64,000 nucleotides of DNA, from contig CM041465.1 in assembly GCA_023213395.1 (NCBI GenBank), positions 4,526,001 through 4,590,000 of the forward strand, in the 5' to 3' direction. The first letter of the stretch is position 1. Each line of letters begins with the position of its first letter. This document shows, piece after piece, positions 33,439-45,780 of this stretch. This DNA comes from Cycas panzhihuaensis. Lineage: Eukaryota; Cycadophyta. The translations under genes were made by a program, and so were the position numbers. Under the pieces are notes generated by a model. The model did no database searches and was not told where the DNA came from. It worked only from the letters and a program-made list of their open reading frames with translations.

Positions 33439-34671
33439 ATGAAACAGGAGCAGAAAGATGAACATCAACAGGTCAAGTTTAAAACCCAACCATCTTTAGA
33501 ATCAGAAGAGCAGGAAGATCTTTCTGAAGACGAATCGACAACAGATTTACAAGAGTATGTAGACACTCCTCTGCCAATAGTTAGAAGATCTACACGAGTT
33601 AGTCATCCACCTGATAGGTACAGCATTTCTACTTCTATTGCTTTGGTTTCTAATCATGGTGAGCCTACATGTTATCAAGAAACAGTAGATGATATCTATA
33701 GTGAGAAGTGGAAGAGGGCTATGCAGGAAGAGATAGATATATTGAAGAAAAATAATTCATGGGACTTAGTAGAACTTCCACATGGCAGGAAGACTGTTGG
33801 TTACAGGTGGGTTTTTAATATGAAAATAGATGTTGATGAAAAGGTTGACAAATACAGGGCAAGATTGGTGGCTAAAGGCTATGTATAGAAAGCAGGTATT
33901 GACTTTCATGAGATCTTTTCCCCAGTTGTCAAACTTGTTTCAATTCAAGTGATGTTAGCATTAATAGCTTCTCTTGATTTGGAGTTGGAGCAGTTAGATG
34001 TAAAAATAACTTTTCTACATGGAGATTTAGATGACGAGATCTATATGGATCAACCAGAAGGGTTTGTACAAGATGGCAGAAAAAGACTTGTTTATAGGCT
34101 CAGGAAATCATTGTATGGCCTAAAGCAATCACCTAGGCAGTGGTACGAGAAGTTTGATACCTTCATGGAGAGCCAAAATTTCAAAACAAGTGAGTATGAT
34201 CATTATATTTACTTTAAATTTATGGACAATGGCTTATTCATTATCTTGGTACTATATGTTGATGACATGCTGGTTGCAAGAAAGAGCATGGAAGAAATCA
34301 ATAAGCTAAAGGCTCAACTGGCTAGGACTTTTGATATGAAGGATATAAGAGCTTCAAAACAAATCTTAGGCATGGAGATACACAGAGATAGGAAAAATGG
34401 TAAGCTATGGTTATCACAGCAGAAATATGTGGAGAAGGTACTAACCAAGTTTGGTATGGCAAATGTGAAACCAGTGAGTATCCCATTAGCTTCCCACTTC
34501 AAGCGTTCTTCAAATATGAGTCTTAGTAGTGAAGAAGAGAAGGTTTATATATCTCATGTGCCTTATGCCAGTGTAGTAGGAAGTTTGATGTATGCCATGG
34601 TATGTACAAGACTTGATATTTCACATGCAGTTAGTGTAGTTAGCAGGTTTATGGCAAATCTAGGGAAATAA
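33439..34671 (+). pseudogene. pol: Copia C reverse transcriptase
   Basis: Two open frames in the same phase (33439-33888 and 33949-34671) separated by a stop at 33886. Motifs: YRARLVAKGYV, EQLDVKITFLHGDLDDEIY, KSLYGLKQSPRQWY and the catalytic LYVDDMLVA with both Asp residues. The N-terminal part is an acidic linker (EDLSEDESTTDLQEY) between integrase and RT. The frame ends at a stop at 34669 just before RNase H. Confidence 0.93.
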
Positions 34672-34692
34672 CATTGGGCTGCAATGAAATGA

Positions 34693-35219
34693 GTGCTTCG
34701 GTATTTGAGAGGCATAAGTGACTACTGCATCACCTTTGGAGGTACAAGTAATCAGGTTTATGGATATGTTGATTCAGACTTTACAGTAGATTTAGACAAA
34801 AGAAGGTCTACTTTAGGTTATGTTTTCACTCTTGCAAATGGTCTAGTTAGTTGGATGTCCAAATTGCAGAGCATAATTGCACTGTCAACCACGGTAGCTG
34901 AATATGTTGTTACAACACATGTTTATAAAGAAGAAATTTGGTATAGGGTCTATTGGTTGAGCTTGGAAGGACACAGGAAAATGTAAAGGTATTTTGTGAT
35001 AGTCAAAGTGTCATTTACTTAGCCAAGAATCTGGCTTATCATAGTAGAACAAAGCATATTACTCTTAAGTACCATTTTGTTAGACAGGTTGTAGAAGCAG
35101 GTGGAGTGGCACTTGAGAAGATTCACACCAATCATAATTATGCCGATATATTCACAAAACAAGTACCAGTAGAGAAGTTCAAATGGTGTTTGACTTCTCT
35201 TGGCTTGCAGAAAAGATGA
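34693..35219 (+). pseudogene. pol: Copia C RNase H
   Basis: GYVDSDFTVDLDKRRSTLGY supplies the first Asp; the Glu motif reads STTVAEYV, so the catalytic Glu (GAA) is Val (GTA). After a frameshift near 34960 the frame 34953-35219 gives FCDSQSVIYLAKN (Asp) and HSRTKHI. It ends 48 bp before the right LTR. Confidence 0.92.
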
Positions 35220-35267
35220 TGAAGGGTCTAGGAAAGGTATTGGGTAGATTGTTGTCAAGGTGGAGAT

Positions 35268-35912
35268 TGTTTGATATTGTGACAACAATCATTTAAGGCT
35301 AAAATTTTGGCATGTTTTCGGTGCAATTTCCCCCCCTAATCTTTCTCGGGGGGTTCCAAGGAGGGCGGGATCCCCCCTTGGTCGTGGGATGTGGGGGGTG
35401 TGGAATGCCCCCCGCTAAGAGGGGGTTCAAGGGCGATAGCCCCCGACCCAAAAAAATAGCCCTGTAAACCATATTAAAATGTAAAGAGAATCAAGGTCGT
35501 TCGATACAAATACCCTAGATTCTACGATTGAGATTCATGCCTTGGATGTCCCTTTCATGTAGCTTGTTTTAGGGCTTTTCTTATTATGTTGTATGTAATG
35601 TAATGTACTATGATAAGGGTGGCAACTAGTTGTTGTTCTTGAGAGCATTCTACTACTGAGATGTACTGTTTCTCCATTCTACAGCAATAAAGATCGATAC
35701 ATTTCCTGTGTGGATGTTTCCCTAGCACACTGCTAGGGTTTTACCACATTATATCAGGTGCATATATGATGTTTAGCTTGTATATTGATGTTATTGTATT
35801 ATCTCTTATTTTAGAACTTGCATGTTAAATCTTAGTTTCGATTCCTGTAACTAGTTACAAAATAGTTCAGATCTTGTGGCGGTTTAAGGTTTGGGACCTT
35901 GTATTCTCAACA
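35268..35912 (+). repeat. Right LTR of Copia C (645 bp)
   Basis: TGTTTGATATT...TTCTCAACA. Uninterrupted copy of the left LTR; AATAAA at 35686-35691; GC-rich hairpin block at about 35325-35450. The purine tract AAGGTGGAGA just before 35268 is the polypurine tract. Confidence 0.95.
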
Positions 35913-35917
35913 AAAAG

Positions 35918-37555
35918 TAGCCCAAAAAGGGGTGAAAACTATAAACACAAACCGAAAAATAGTGAAAAAGTGATAATCAAAAGGTGAAAAAAAAAAAAAA
36001 AAAACAAAATAAAAGAACATTTTAAAGGAAAAATTAGTTAGGATGGTCATAAAAGAGATGTTTTATCATTATAGTTCTCACTCATTGGCAAGTGAAAAAG
36101 TATAATAGTACAATCGTCATCGTTTAGCATACATAATCCAAAGAATAATAGTATATTTAATCAAAACATGGCCTGATATAACATGAAACAAGCTATAGTT
36201 AACCATATCAAAAGTAAATGACGTGAGAAACTTATTATTAGTAATGAAAATTAATTAAGGGCCAAGTTTTAGTGAAACATTTTACCCTTTGGCACCTGAA
36301 GGTCCTACTTTAAAAGAGAAGTAGGACAGTGAAAAGTGACAATAATCACGATGAAGATTTTTTTCAAAGGTAAAAGAATTAGATGAAGTATATGGATGAT
36401 AGATAACTAGTCCATAAAAAGTACTATGATCAAACCAAACAAACCTTATTATATCTAGAATAACAAGCTAAAAAGATACTACTAAAATGCCTATCCAAAT
36501 AGATAGAGCTTATACTCACTCAATGAAAAGTAACACTAAATGCCCACGAACTGGATGGGACATAAAAAGCTAGATGGTCATAGTTTATCTCTCATTAACT
36601 AAGGTTTGGATGATGGTCCTTTTGCCAAAGCATAAAGGATAGAGTTTCATAGTTTTTAGTCTCATTAACAAGTGACTTTTTGGAGCCTTAGACTACCATA
36701 GTTTCAGTTTGTTAGTAGGTGATTTTTTAGAGCCTTCCATTATAGTTTAAGCTTGCTAATGAGTTAAAGGGATTTGGATCATTATCTTGTCATAGTTTAG
36801 GCTCTTCAATAGGTAAAAGGGCTCATAGCTTCTTAAAGGCTAAAATAAGGATTAACATGAATATCAAAACAAGTGAGAGATATCATATTTAGACCTTCAA
36901 AATACTCCATGAAAGATGAATGAGTTAAGGTCAATAATAATCCTAACCAATAAAAGTTATATCATTTTCTAATTCCAAAAGATTTTATCCAAAAATCATG
37001 GCTAAAAAAGGAGAATATTAACCTTGATAAATCCAATGGAAGGAAGAGAAATTTTTGCCTAGAAAGAAAGGAAAAGGGCCCCTCCCTTTTTAAAAGAAAA
37101 ATAAACAAATTTAATTTCATTTTTATGCAAGGGAGTTGAAAACTTGAAAATCTAGAGGGCCTTTCTCTCCTTATTTCTGAAGCAATTTAGAGCTATCTTG
37201 GTGAGGGATTAGCTCTAGGAGGTGGAGATAGGGATGATGTAGTGAGGAGCTAGATATCTAGTAAGTCTCCCTGACAATTTTTTTAATTAATTTTTTTTTA
37301 GCAAAAATGTGATAATACAATGTGAAAAACATAGATTTAGTGGTAAAAATATGATCAAATTATCAAAAATGTGATTTGACAGTTTAACACAAAAATTGCA
37401 AGATCATATTTTTAATAACTAAATTGTGTATTTTGACTATATGATCATGTTTTTAAGTAGACAATTATGTTTCTTTATTAAATGACCATGTTTTTTATTT
37501 TGAAAAGGAAAATTAAAAAATAAAGTTTTTTACAAAGCCAAAATTAGAGCCTAAT
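35918..37555. other. Non-coding AT-rich DNA with degenerate short repeats
   Basis: No supported gene. Contains an array of imperfect units around CATAGTTT...CATTAACAAGTGA (about 36570-36830, with one outlier near 36070) and, at 37300-37520, AT-rich DNA with many ATGATCATG/ATGTG words. By position it may hold the 3' LTR of Gypsy F and the 5' end of D, but I could not find LTR ends. Confidence 0.5.
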
Positions 37556-37559
37556 ATGA

Positions 37560-39220
37560 TTAGTTTTTATATGATGCAACCTCTAGAGAGGGTAGGCACA
37601 AGAGAAAATGAAGGATTGGCCATTGGAGAATTAATCAATCAATTGATAGAGGAGGATTAGGCTATATTGAGAGCATACGAGCTATCTTAGATGAGTGGGT
37701 CAACCCAACTGGTGATAAAATATAAGATCTTACATGATTTTATTAGTTGTTGAATCCCACCGAGAAATATTTTTAGGGTACAAGTAATAAAGGATATACA
37801 TATTACCCCTAAAGATGTAGGGAGGATATTAGATGTCAGTTGGCATGGGGGAGAAGATCAAGCTGAACTAAGTGATTGACAATGAGTCAAAGGAGACGTG
37901 CAACTAATATTTAGCTAGTTTTGTTGATTAGTTTGGTCCTCATAGACTATCTATTTAGGTAATAAGGATGGAAAAGGGGATTCATATGATATGGAAGATC
38001 ATTGCCCTCATCATTATTTTTAGGATCAGTAGAACCTAGAACTTCATGGGGGTTTGATCACAGTGAACAGGAGTAGTGAGGAGATGTAAGCAAGGTATTA
38101 AGATAAACTGGGAGCAATACATAGTTGATAGCATGTGCCTCCAATTATCCAAGATTAGGAGAAATGGTAGGGGAGGATTTTCCTACAATTCCATTTTGAT
38201 GTATTACCTATACTACTATATCCCACTAATGAGACTAGGGAGAGCACTAGGAGAGTTGACAATCATAGATTTGAGAATGAATAGGTGGCATATGAGGGCT
38301 CAGATCTATAATAGGATAGATATCATGGTGAGGAGTACACATAACTCTCTACTAAGTTTCATAACTAAGAGATAGCTTATAGAGGATCCATATAAGGGAT
38401 TGCCAATATGGAGTGATAATGAGGTCAACACAATGGAGAGGGCAGCGATAGGACAGGCTCCTATTGCTAGAGGAAGGAGAGGGAGAGTGAGAGGAAGAGG
38501 AGGTAGAAGAGGAGGACATGGTAGAAAGTGTGAGGTAGGTCAAGGTGAGAGAGGAGAAGCATAGACTAGTAGAAGAGGAAGAGGAGGTAAGGATGTGCTC
38601 TAGACGATGGGGGGAGCACCACGTGGAGATAGGGGAGGTTCCACATAGAGCATAGAACTAAGCTCGATGGATGGGTAGAGGAGAGAAGGAGATGGGAGTA
38701 GAGGAGGAGAGAGGGAGCCTACTCAAGAGGCTACCCAAGAGCCTTAGGGAGAGGCAATTGCACAACCAAGTGAGGAAATAGTGGTAGAGCTAGTGCAAGG
38801 AACTGAGCCAGTAGGTATATTAGTTGATGTATTTTAAGCATGTTTAATTATATCTTTTAGATTATCTATCCTTTGCACAAAATACTAATCATGATTTATA
38901 TGTTTTCCATGGATAGGTGAGGAGAGCCTAACTCTTTTAGAGGTTAAGAGGATGTTAGACTTAATTTTCCCTTATGTATCCATGTTGAGTGAGCTCTTGG
39001 CATTGTATATCATTGACTGCATGTTGCCAAGACATCGGATCGAGTATTTTAGTCCTACACTATGAGCTCAAGATGTGTTTCAAGATATGAGTATAAAGTT
39101 GAAACTTCAAGAGTTAGAGCTCAAGGCAGCAGAGGATGAGTGACATCATCTATGGAGGATGATATTAGTATAGGTTGGGGGACAAGATACTCCATCTGAG
39201 AGCATAATAGTTTAGTAGGG
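37560..39220 (+). pseudogene. Extra ORF antisense to Gypsy F (plant-mobile-domain-like, RGG-rich)
   Basis: Plus-strand frame pieces give VIKDIHITPKDVGRILDVSW, which resembles the start of plant mobile domain proteins (LHLTLEDV..LLGL); then 38076-38375 is open (NWEQYIVDSMCLQLSKIRRN, then GRGGFSYNSILMYYLYYYIP). An Arg-Gly-rich tail (about 38455-38530, GRRGRVRGRGGRRGGHGRK) and an acidic part follow. A possible intron (GT at 38813, AG at 38917) would join it to a charged helical piece (KLKLQELELKAAEDE) to about 39200. Many stops. Extra ORFs, some antisense and 3' of pol, are known in Tat-lineage Gypsy elements. The link to F is by position. Confidence 0.6.
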
Positions 39221-40270
39221 GTGGCATCTTCCACCACATAGAGAGTTGATACATGGACAATCTACAAATAGAGGAGAGAGGGCAAATCTAGGAGCACAAG
39301 AGAGATCTCACTAGGGCTTACAGAGATGAGTATAGTTTGTATATGGAAAGGAGTTAGGAGGGAGGTATGAGGCATTTTTTGAGCCACAATTATTGTATCA
39401 TAAGTCACATAAGTGACATATATACTATATTTGTATTTTCCCATGTATATATAACAATCATTTTTTCTTTATAACTTATGTAGTATACATGATGGATGAT
39501 TGACTCTAAACTCTTTCCCCCTTTTATCTCTTTTTTATATGTTATGAATATGATATACACCTATCAGAATGAGAATCCATAAAAACATATAATAGTTTTT
39601 TTTTTTTTTTCTTTTGTAATTTTATATTTTTTTAAGATTTTGATTAATATTTACATGGTAGTTTATACTCTGTTTGAAGTATAAAGGGGTCTTAAAGGAA
39701 AAATATTATAAGAAATAATGAAGGAAAAGAAATAAATAAAAGAAAACAAGGAGTAGATAGAAAATATTAATAATTCTATTTCTATAAACATAAAACCATT
39801 TGAAGGATAAACAATAATAGGTTTATAAAGATAGAAGATGGAATACTATAAATCCCTCTAAAAAAAAATACACAATTCACGTCATACTCAAGATAAATTA
39901 TATAAACATAGACCAAAATCCATATTTATATAATATAGCTTAAGAAAAACATGTTGTTTATAGAATGAAAGATTAATTTCACTTGATAAACAACTAGTTT
40001 CTCAAGTATATTGGTTTCCTCATTGGTTCCTTCTAGGGATAAGAAGCTTTTACAAATTTGCCCCCTGCCAAGATCCTCCATAGCCATGATTCCTACATGG
40101 GTCTATCTTTTCTAACACTTTGTTTCATCTTTAGACCTATGATCTTAACCTTTATATTACTTACACCTTTATCATCTAAAACCTATAGTTTATACTCTTT
40201 ACAAAGTAATAGTTTATATTATTTCTGGACTAAGGTGCCCCTATGAAAAGATAAGAGTTAACCAAAATAA
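39221..40270. other. Intergenic part of Gypsy F with no supported gene
   Basis: AT-rich, with a T run at 39598-39611. Small frames (39262-39444, 40058-40246) match nothing I know and are short. It may include the 3' non-coding end of F. Confidence 0.5.
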
Positions 40271-40279
40271 TCATCCAAG

Positions 40280-40660
40280 ATAAAAGAGATAAGAGTGTTA
40301 GCTTCAGTATTAAAGATATGAGGGGTATACTAGATGGTAATTGAGGAGAACAAAGACATCAACGTTGAAGAAGCCTAGTGGTAAAAGGAAAGGAGTCATA
40401 AAGAATAAATTTGATATATCCCAACTAACTGGTGTACTATAATGGGTCTATAATAAAATTGGAAGATATCAAACAATGCTCCTATAATAGTAGAGTATTT
40501 AGCTTCATTATTAGTTGCTCTAGGTAGGAATAGACCAACAAATAGAAGAGGATTTTTTGATTAGTCATAGATCACCCAAGCAATGGCAGGCAGTCCTAAG
40601 TTGCCTCTACTACCTCCATTAGTAAAAATACTCAATGCTATGGGAAGATAGGACCAGTAT
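40280..40660 (-). pseudogene. Second (archaeal-type) RNase H of Gypsy F
   Basis: The minus strand encodes IFTNGGSRGN followed by LGLPAIAWVIYD, then ATNNEAKYSTIIGALFD and a later VHQLVGIY. This is the hallmark of the additional RNase H found in Tat elements (TDGGSRGNPGPAG...ATNNEAEY.ALI). The first catalytic Asp is Asn (TNGG for TDGG); the Glu of NNEA is kept. One stop falls after WVIYD. It lies about 1 kb downstream of integrase, whereas between RNase H and integrase of F no such domain is seen. Confidence 0.85.
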
Positions 40661-41639
40661 TTGGAGATGGTATAATTGATAAAACGAAGTGCGTGAATCA
40701 ATCAATAAGGAGATAATAACAAATGAGAAAAAGTTGGTTCTGACTGTAAGGAGGAAAAGGAAAAATCATAATTAGGATAACCATAATCAATTAGGATAAA
40801 AGGTGTCAAGTAGGGTTCAATAATAATTGAGGCTATGATGGACCTAAGAAGCTAGATATAAACATCCTAAATGACTTATCCAAATAAACCCAGCCTATTA
40901 TATGTATAGGTAAGGATGAAGCCATCACACAACTTACCCAGATTATAGGAGGATGATAATGATATTCTTTTTAAATTTCTTTTTTTTGACTTTTTTTTTT
41001 TTACTTTGATTTATTTTTTTGATATTTACAAGAAACGATTTATAACCATCTAATTATGAAATCTTTTTTCTCAATGTAGTAAGGATTTATCCTTTTAATG
41101 AAACCAAAGGTAAAATAAGAGACCAATCTCCTTAAAGATCAAACTGTAGGAAAAAAAGAAGATCTAAATCATGATATCTCCAAACATAAAGGGAAGGTGG
41201 TAGAATGAGTATTCACCTCAAAAGTGTAAATAAAGAAAACTAAGGATAATAAAAAAGAAAAAAAATGAGTGATAAATGACTAAGAAGGAATCCTCAGAAT
41301 GAAGGACTAGTAAGTAAAGGTATAATCTGAGCAATTATTAAAGTATTTGAAGCTAATAAATAAATCTCTTTTCAATGATGAAGATAAATAACAAAACTAG
41401 AAGCCTAAATTCTCTTTTGAGTACAGGGCTCAAAAGAGAAAAGATTGATAATCTCAAAGAAGAGTCACTCACAATCAATGCATATGCTAGAAGGAGCAGT
41501 AGGCTTATATGATCATGAGGAAGATCACTTTATAAAAGTAGAAGCAACTTGGATGAAAATAAGGAATTATTAAAAAAGAGAATTACCCATAGCTTTAGCT
41601 CTTTAGATAATAGAAATATTTGGAGCCTCATTACAGAGA

Positions 41640-42730
41640 ACTAGTGCTGCTAGGCATAAAACTTCCTCAAGTATTAAGAGTTTACAGGCTTCTTAAATTT
41701 CAAGTCTTTTATTGTTGAGATTTGATAAGCTCTATTGTTCAAATCTTCATTAACTAAGTAAGGCCCAACCAACTTAGGAGAAAACTTTCTTTGCTAGGCA
41801 TGGAGATATTCCAATTTTAAAACTTTATCGCCAACACATAATTTCCTAGGTCTAAGTTATTGATCATGAGCAACTTGAACCCTAGCTTTAGAAGCTATAC
41901 TATTTTGCAATGCTTGGAAACAAGTCTCATCTATTTTTTTGAGTTCTAAAAGACATGCTTCTCTTTAGAACTCTTCATTGGTGAACTCTTTTAATGAGAG
42001 GCGTAAGGTAGGAATCTGAACTTCTAGCAAAAGGATGGCCTTAACACCATAAACTAGGGAGAATAGTTTCATATCTATAGCATTATTCCTAATTGAAGTT
42101 CTGTAAGCCCATAATACTAAAAATAGTTGAACATGCCAATCTCTATGAAAAGTTATGATAGTTTTAGCTAAAGTCTTATTAAACACTTCAACTTAACCAT
42201 TCACATGAGAATGGTATGGTGCAGATAATCTATGGGTGATGTGAAACTTATCGCACAACTCACTAATATAGAGACTACAAAATAAAGACCTATTATCAAT
42301 AATAATAACATTTGGCATCCTAAATATACAAATAATATACTAGAAGATAAATGTAGCAATAATGTTTTTAGTAATAGAAACTAATAAAATAATTTTACTC
42401 CATTTAGTAAAATATTTAGTTACAGTAATGATGAATTTATAGTCGTTAGACGAAGTTGAAAAGATTTGACTAATGAGATCGAAAGCCCATTGAGAGAAAG
42501 ATTAAGGAGAGATAATCAATTTCAACTCTCATGTAGGTTTGTGAATTAAAGTTGTGTGAGATTGTCATTTCTCACACTTTTGAACATAGGCATGGGTATC
42601 TTTGAATAAAGTGGGCTAATAATAATCTATATAGAGAATGAATTGGGCTATAGATTGGCCACCAAAGTGTCCAGTAGACGTTCATTTGTGGGATCCTATT
42701 AAGGCTATAAGTGTCTCATCAGGACAGAGG
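41640..42730 (-). pseudogene. pol: Gypsy F integrase
   Basis: The zinc-binding part (42590-42760) shows GSHK.TSTGHFGG and YVQKCEK; the first Asp region reads TVTKYFTKWSKI where Asp is expected near TKY; the second reads IIIDNRSLFC; frame 41965-42186 (73 codons) continues from the catalytic Glu region (VNG.VEVFNKTLAKTI) to LWAYRTSIRNN and LVYGVKAILLLEV. The C-terminal LVGPYLV is at about 41750. Broken by stops. Confidence 0.85.
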
Positions 42731-42989
42731 CATCTTAATAGAATTCTATCAAAAGAATGTTTATAGAGTACACCATCAAGCAAGAGATATTACCTAGCGG
42801 TGGCTTGAATTTATCTTCTCTTCTTTGATGTTGAAGAATAAGGAAAAGATTAACCATAAAGGTATGATTTGATCTCCCCATACCAGAGGTCATCAGAAAG
42901 GATAGTGTGGACATGGAGGATATATTTATATGGAAGAGCATCATCAATAGGTCAAACAGTTGGATTGAGAAGAGGAGAATCAACCATAA

Positions 42990-44330
42990 TCACTGCCATG
43001 ACTATGCCTTTCTTAGACTTTCTATTAATGATTTAAAAATCAAACTCTTATAATAATAAAGACCATTTACCTAATCATCAAGTAGGATTGGTTTTAGTAA
43101 GTAGATATCTAATAAGATTAGATTGGATGATAAGATGGAACTTATTTCCTAGAAGGTAATGATATTATTTCTTAGTGGAAAAAAATAAAGAAAGATACTC
43201 CTTTTTAGGAAGAGGATAATAAAGCTCAATTGCCACTAAAGTCCCATTAATGAAATAAATGGCTTGTTCTTTAGTAGAATCATCCTCTTGCATTAGCATA
43301 CCTATTAGCGATTCTTTTGTGAATGGAGTATACAAAATAAAATATCTATCAAACTTTGGTGGAGCAAACATTGGTGCTAAAATTAATGCTTACTTTAGTT
43401 TGTCAAAGGACTCTTGAACTTAAAGAGTCCATTATAATTCAACATATTTCTTTAAAACATTAGTGAGAGTTTTAGCATCTAAGGTAAAATTACCAATAAA
43501 GCGTCTTAAAAAGCCAAGCCTACCCAAAAAGGATTTCATCTATTTTTCAATTTTTAGGGGGGAGGGGGGGCATATTAACGATTGCCCTTATCTTGTCAAG
43601 TTCTATTATTATTCCATTGTAAGAGATAATATTACCCAATGTCCTTCCTAAAGTTGCTATAAAAATGCATTTGGATGGATTCAAGCATAAACGAAACTTC
43701 CTATATCTTTCAAAGATTATTTTCAAATCACGTACATGATCTTGTCACTCACAAGAAAAAGCAAGCATGTTGTTTAAGTATATAGAAATAATATTATCAA
43801 ATAGATCATGAAAATAGACCATTTCTCTTTGGTATATAGCTCTAGCATGCTTCAATCCAAAAGGCATGACCTTCTAAACAAAGGTACCCCAAGGAGTAGT
43901 GAAAGTAGTCTTATGATAATCTCGTAGTGTAATGGAAATCTGGTTATATCTAGAAAAGTCATCCATAAGGGACATGACCTCGAACCAGTCATTTGATCCC
44001 AAATCTGATCAAGAAAAGGAAGATAAAAGTTGTCTTTAGGAAAAGTATCATTAATATCCCAAAAGTCAATGCAGATTTAGATTGAACCATTTTTCTTTAC
44101 GATTGGAAATATATTAGAAACCCGTTGAGAGTAATCCACACTCTCAATGAATCTAGCTCTTAATAATTTCTTAACTTCTTATTTGATAGAAGCAAAAAGA
44201 TGTAGGTGAATAGGTCATTATTTTAGGTGTTTGGGTTTAACACCAAAAGTAACTATGATATTATGCTTGATGACTTTGAGATCAAGACCCTACATATCAT
44301 TATAGTCCCAAGCAAAAATTAAATAGAACT
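42990..44330 (-). pseudogene. pol: Gypsy F reverse transcriptase and RNase H
   Basis: RT start: ICIDFWDINDTFPKDNFYLP at about 44050-44110. The catalytic box near 43770-43790 reads IYLNNMLAFS, so both Asp of YxDD are Asn, which destroys polymerase activity. RNase H follows, with frame 43165-43371 (FDRYFILYTPFTKESLIGML) giving the RNaseH_2-type core in which the first Asp is not seen. The homologous RT start is repeated at 1-430. Confidence 0.85.
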
Positions 44331-45780
44331 CATAGAAGAATTCTTTAAATTAAGAGATCTCTTGAGGAGCACAATTAGCTCCAAGCTTGATCATTTTAGG
44401 GATATCCCCCAGCTCTAAGTCAACAGCTATAATTTCTTCCATGAGCATAACATTTCTCTCTTCAAAATGAGGAGAAGTAGGCTTTATAAGAGAAATTGTC
44501 TCCTAAAGTTGGGAATGATCCATTAGTGGTGAATCTGGTTATATTATCTTTGAAAAGCCTAACTTATAATAATAATTAGAGGGAACGTTCAGAGTTGATC
44601 CTATTAAGTGCTCAAGGATCGCCTCGTCATTTTTTAGATGGCCTAAATGAAAAAGATCAATGAGAAGTAAGTTTTTTGGTAGATCAGTAAATAGAGAAAG
44701 GGGCTTCAAATGTGAGAAATAATCAACTAAATAGTTTGGATAAGTAAGTATAAATTCAATGATTAAAGAGCCTTGAGAAAAAGGAGTGGGTCTATCAATG
44801 ACTTCCCAAGTCAAAGTAAAGGTCTATTCAAATTCATGATGGTAAGAATGATGATCTTGATTAGACAAAGACATCAAGATAAGAGATGATAAAGTAGTAT
44901 CCATGGGAGAACAAGAAGGAAAAGAAATAATAGACACCAAATTCACTTCTCACACTTGATTAGAGGCATTTTGATTCCTTTGAAATATATTGTGTAAAGG
45001 AATAACCTTATCGTTTGATTCTAAGTCTAGGTACCTATGTAATAACATCTTCTTCCTGTGTCTATTTAACCATATAATGAAAAAAGAAAACTAAGAGAAA
45101 GGAGGTGTAACATTAGTAGGTAAGTCATGTAAAGAAGGAGCCATATGATTAGTCAACAGAATAACCATAGCAGAAGATACTGAAGTATTTGTCATCAAAG
45201 GCCAACACAAAATATATGAGAAATGGATCTGAGTAGAGAGTAGAATATTTGAATCAGTAATTTCACTTACAGGCATTTCCTCACAAGATATACTATAGTA
45301 TAATATTGTTTCTTCATTAGAAGGAAAAAGAGAAACCAAAGATCAATAAGTAGGACCCAAAGAATGGGGAATAGATGAAGAACCTAGTTTAGCAAGGATA
45401 ATTTTCACTAAATCAACACCCTTTACTTCTCTCTGAGGAGGACGAGTTTTAATGGTAAAGTATTGCCCTAAACCTAGTGATTGAAAGAAATATTTTGAAG
45501 AGTTAGATGACTCACCAAGTTCCAAGAAAGCCTCAACAAGTGGGACCAATTATTTAATAGGTTTTAACTTTTACTTTACAATCTTTAATTCTCTTTCATG
45601 GATGAACTAAAGTTCACCAAAAAGGAAAGAGTAGATAGTAGCCATTTGGGTGATCCATGGTCTACCCAAAAGGATGTATTCTAAATCGAGATCAATAATG
45701 GTTAGTTCAGTATAAATTATCTTTTTTTTTAGAGTCAAGGGGAGAGTGATTTAACCAAGGCGCACTTTTTAAGTTTTATT
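44331..45780 (-). pseudogene. Gypsy F spacer between protease and RT
   Basis: Open stretches 44539-44814, 45091-45339 and 45343-45549 form a long low-conservation linker typical of Gypsy polyproteins. The parallel at 430-1151 shows that it belongs to the repeated family. No recognised domain. Confidence 0.6.

Larger units (their letters stand above)
25951..35912 (+). mobile_element. Ty1/Copia retrotransposon C (Tnt1/Tork-like), with nested insertion N
   Basis: Left LTR 25951-26231 plus 30861-31224 (645 bp after removing N), right LTR 35268-35912 (645 bp), flanked by the 5-bp duplication AAAAG at 25946-25950 and 35913-35917. Between them: primer site 31227-31239, gag, protease, integrase, RT, RNase H and polypurine tract. 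By eye the two LTRs differ at roughly one base in ten, so the insertion is old. The reading frame has several stops and at least three frameshifts, listed with the domains. It belongs to the same family as element E. Confidence 0.95.

Noticed and set aside
38352-38543. Ser-rich minus-strand frame
   Set aside because: Reverse shadow of the Arg-Gly-rich tail of the plus-strand extra ORF.
39598-39611. T run as a possible SINE or retrogene tail
   Set aside because: No RNA polymerase III boxes or target duplication were seen around it.
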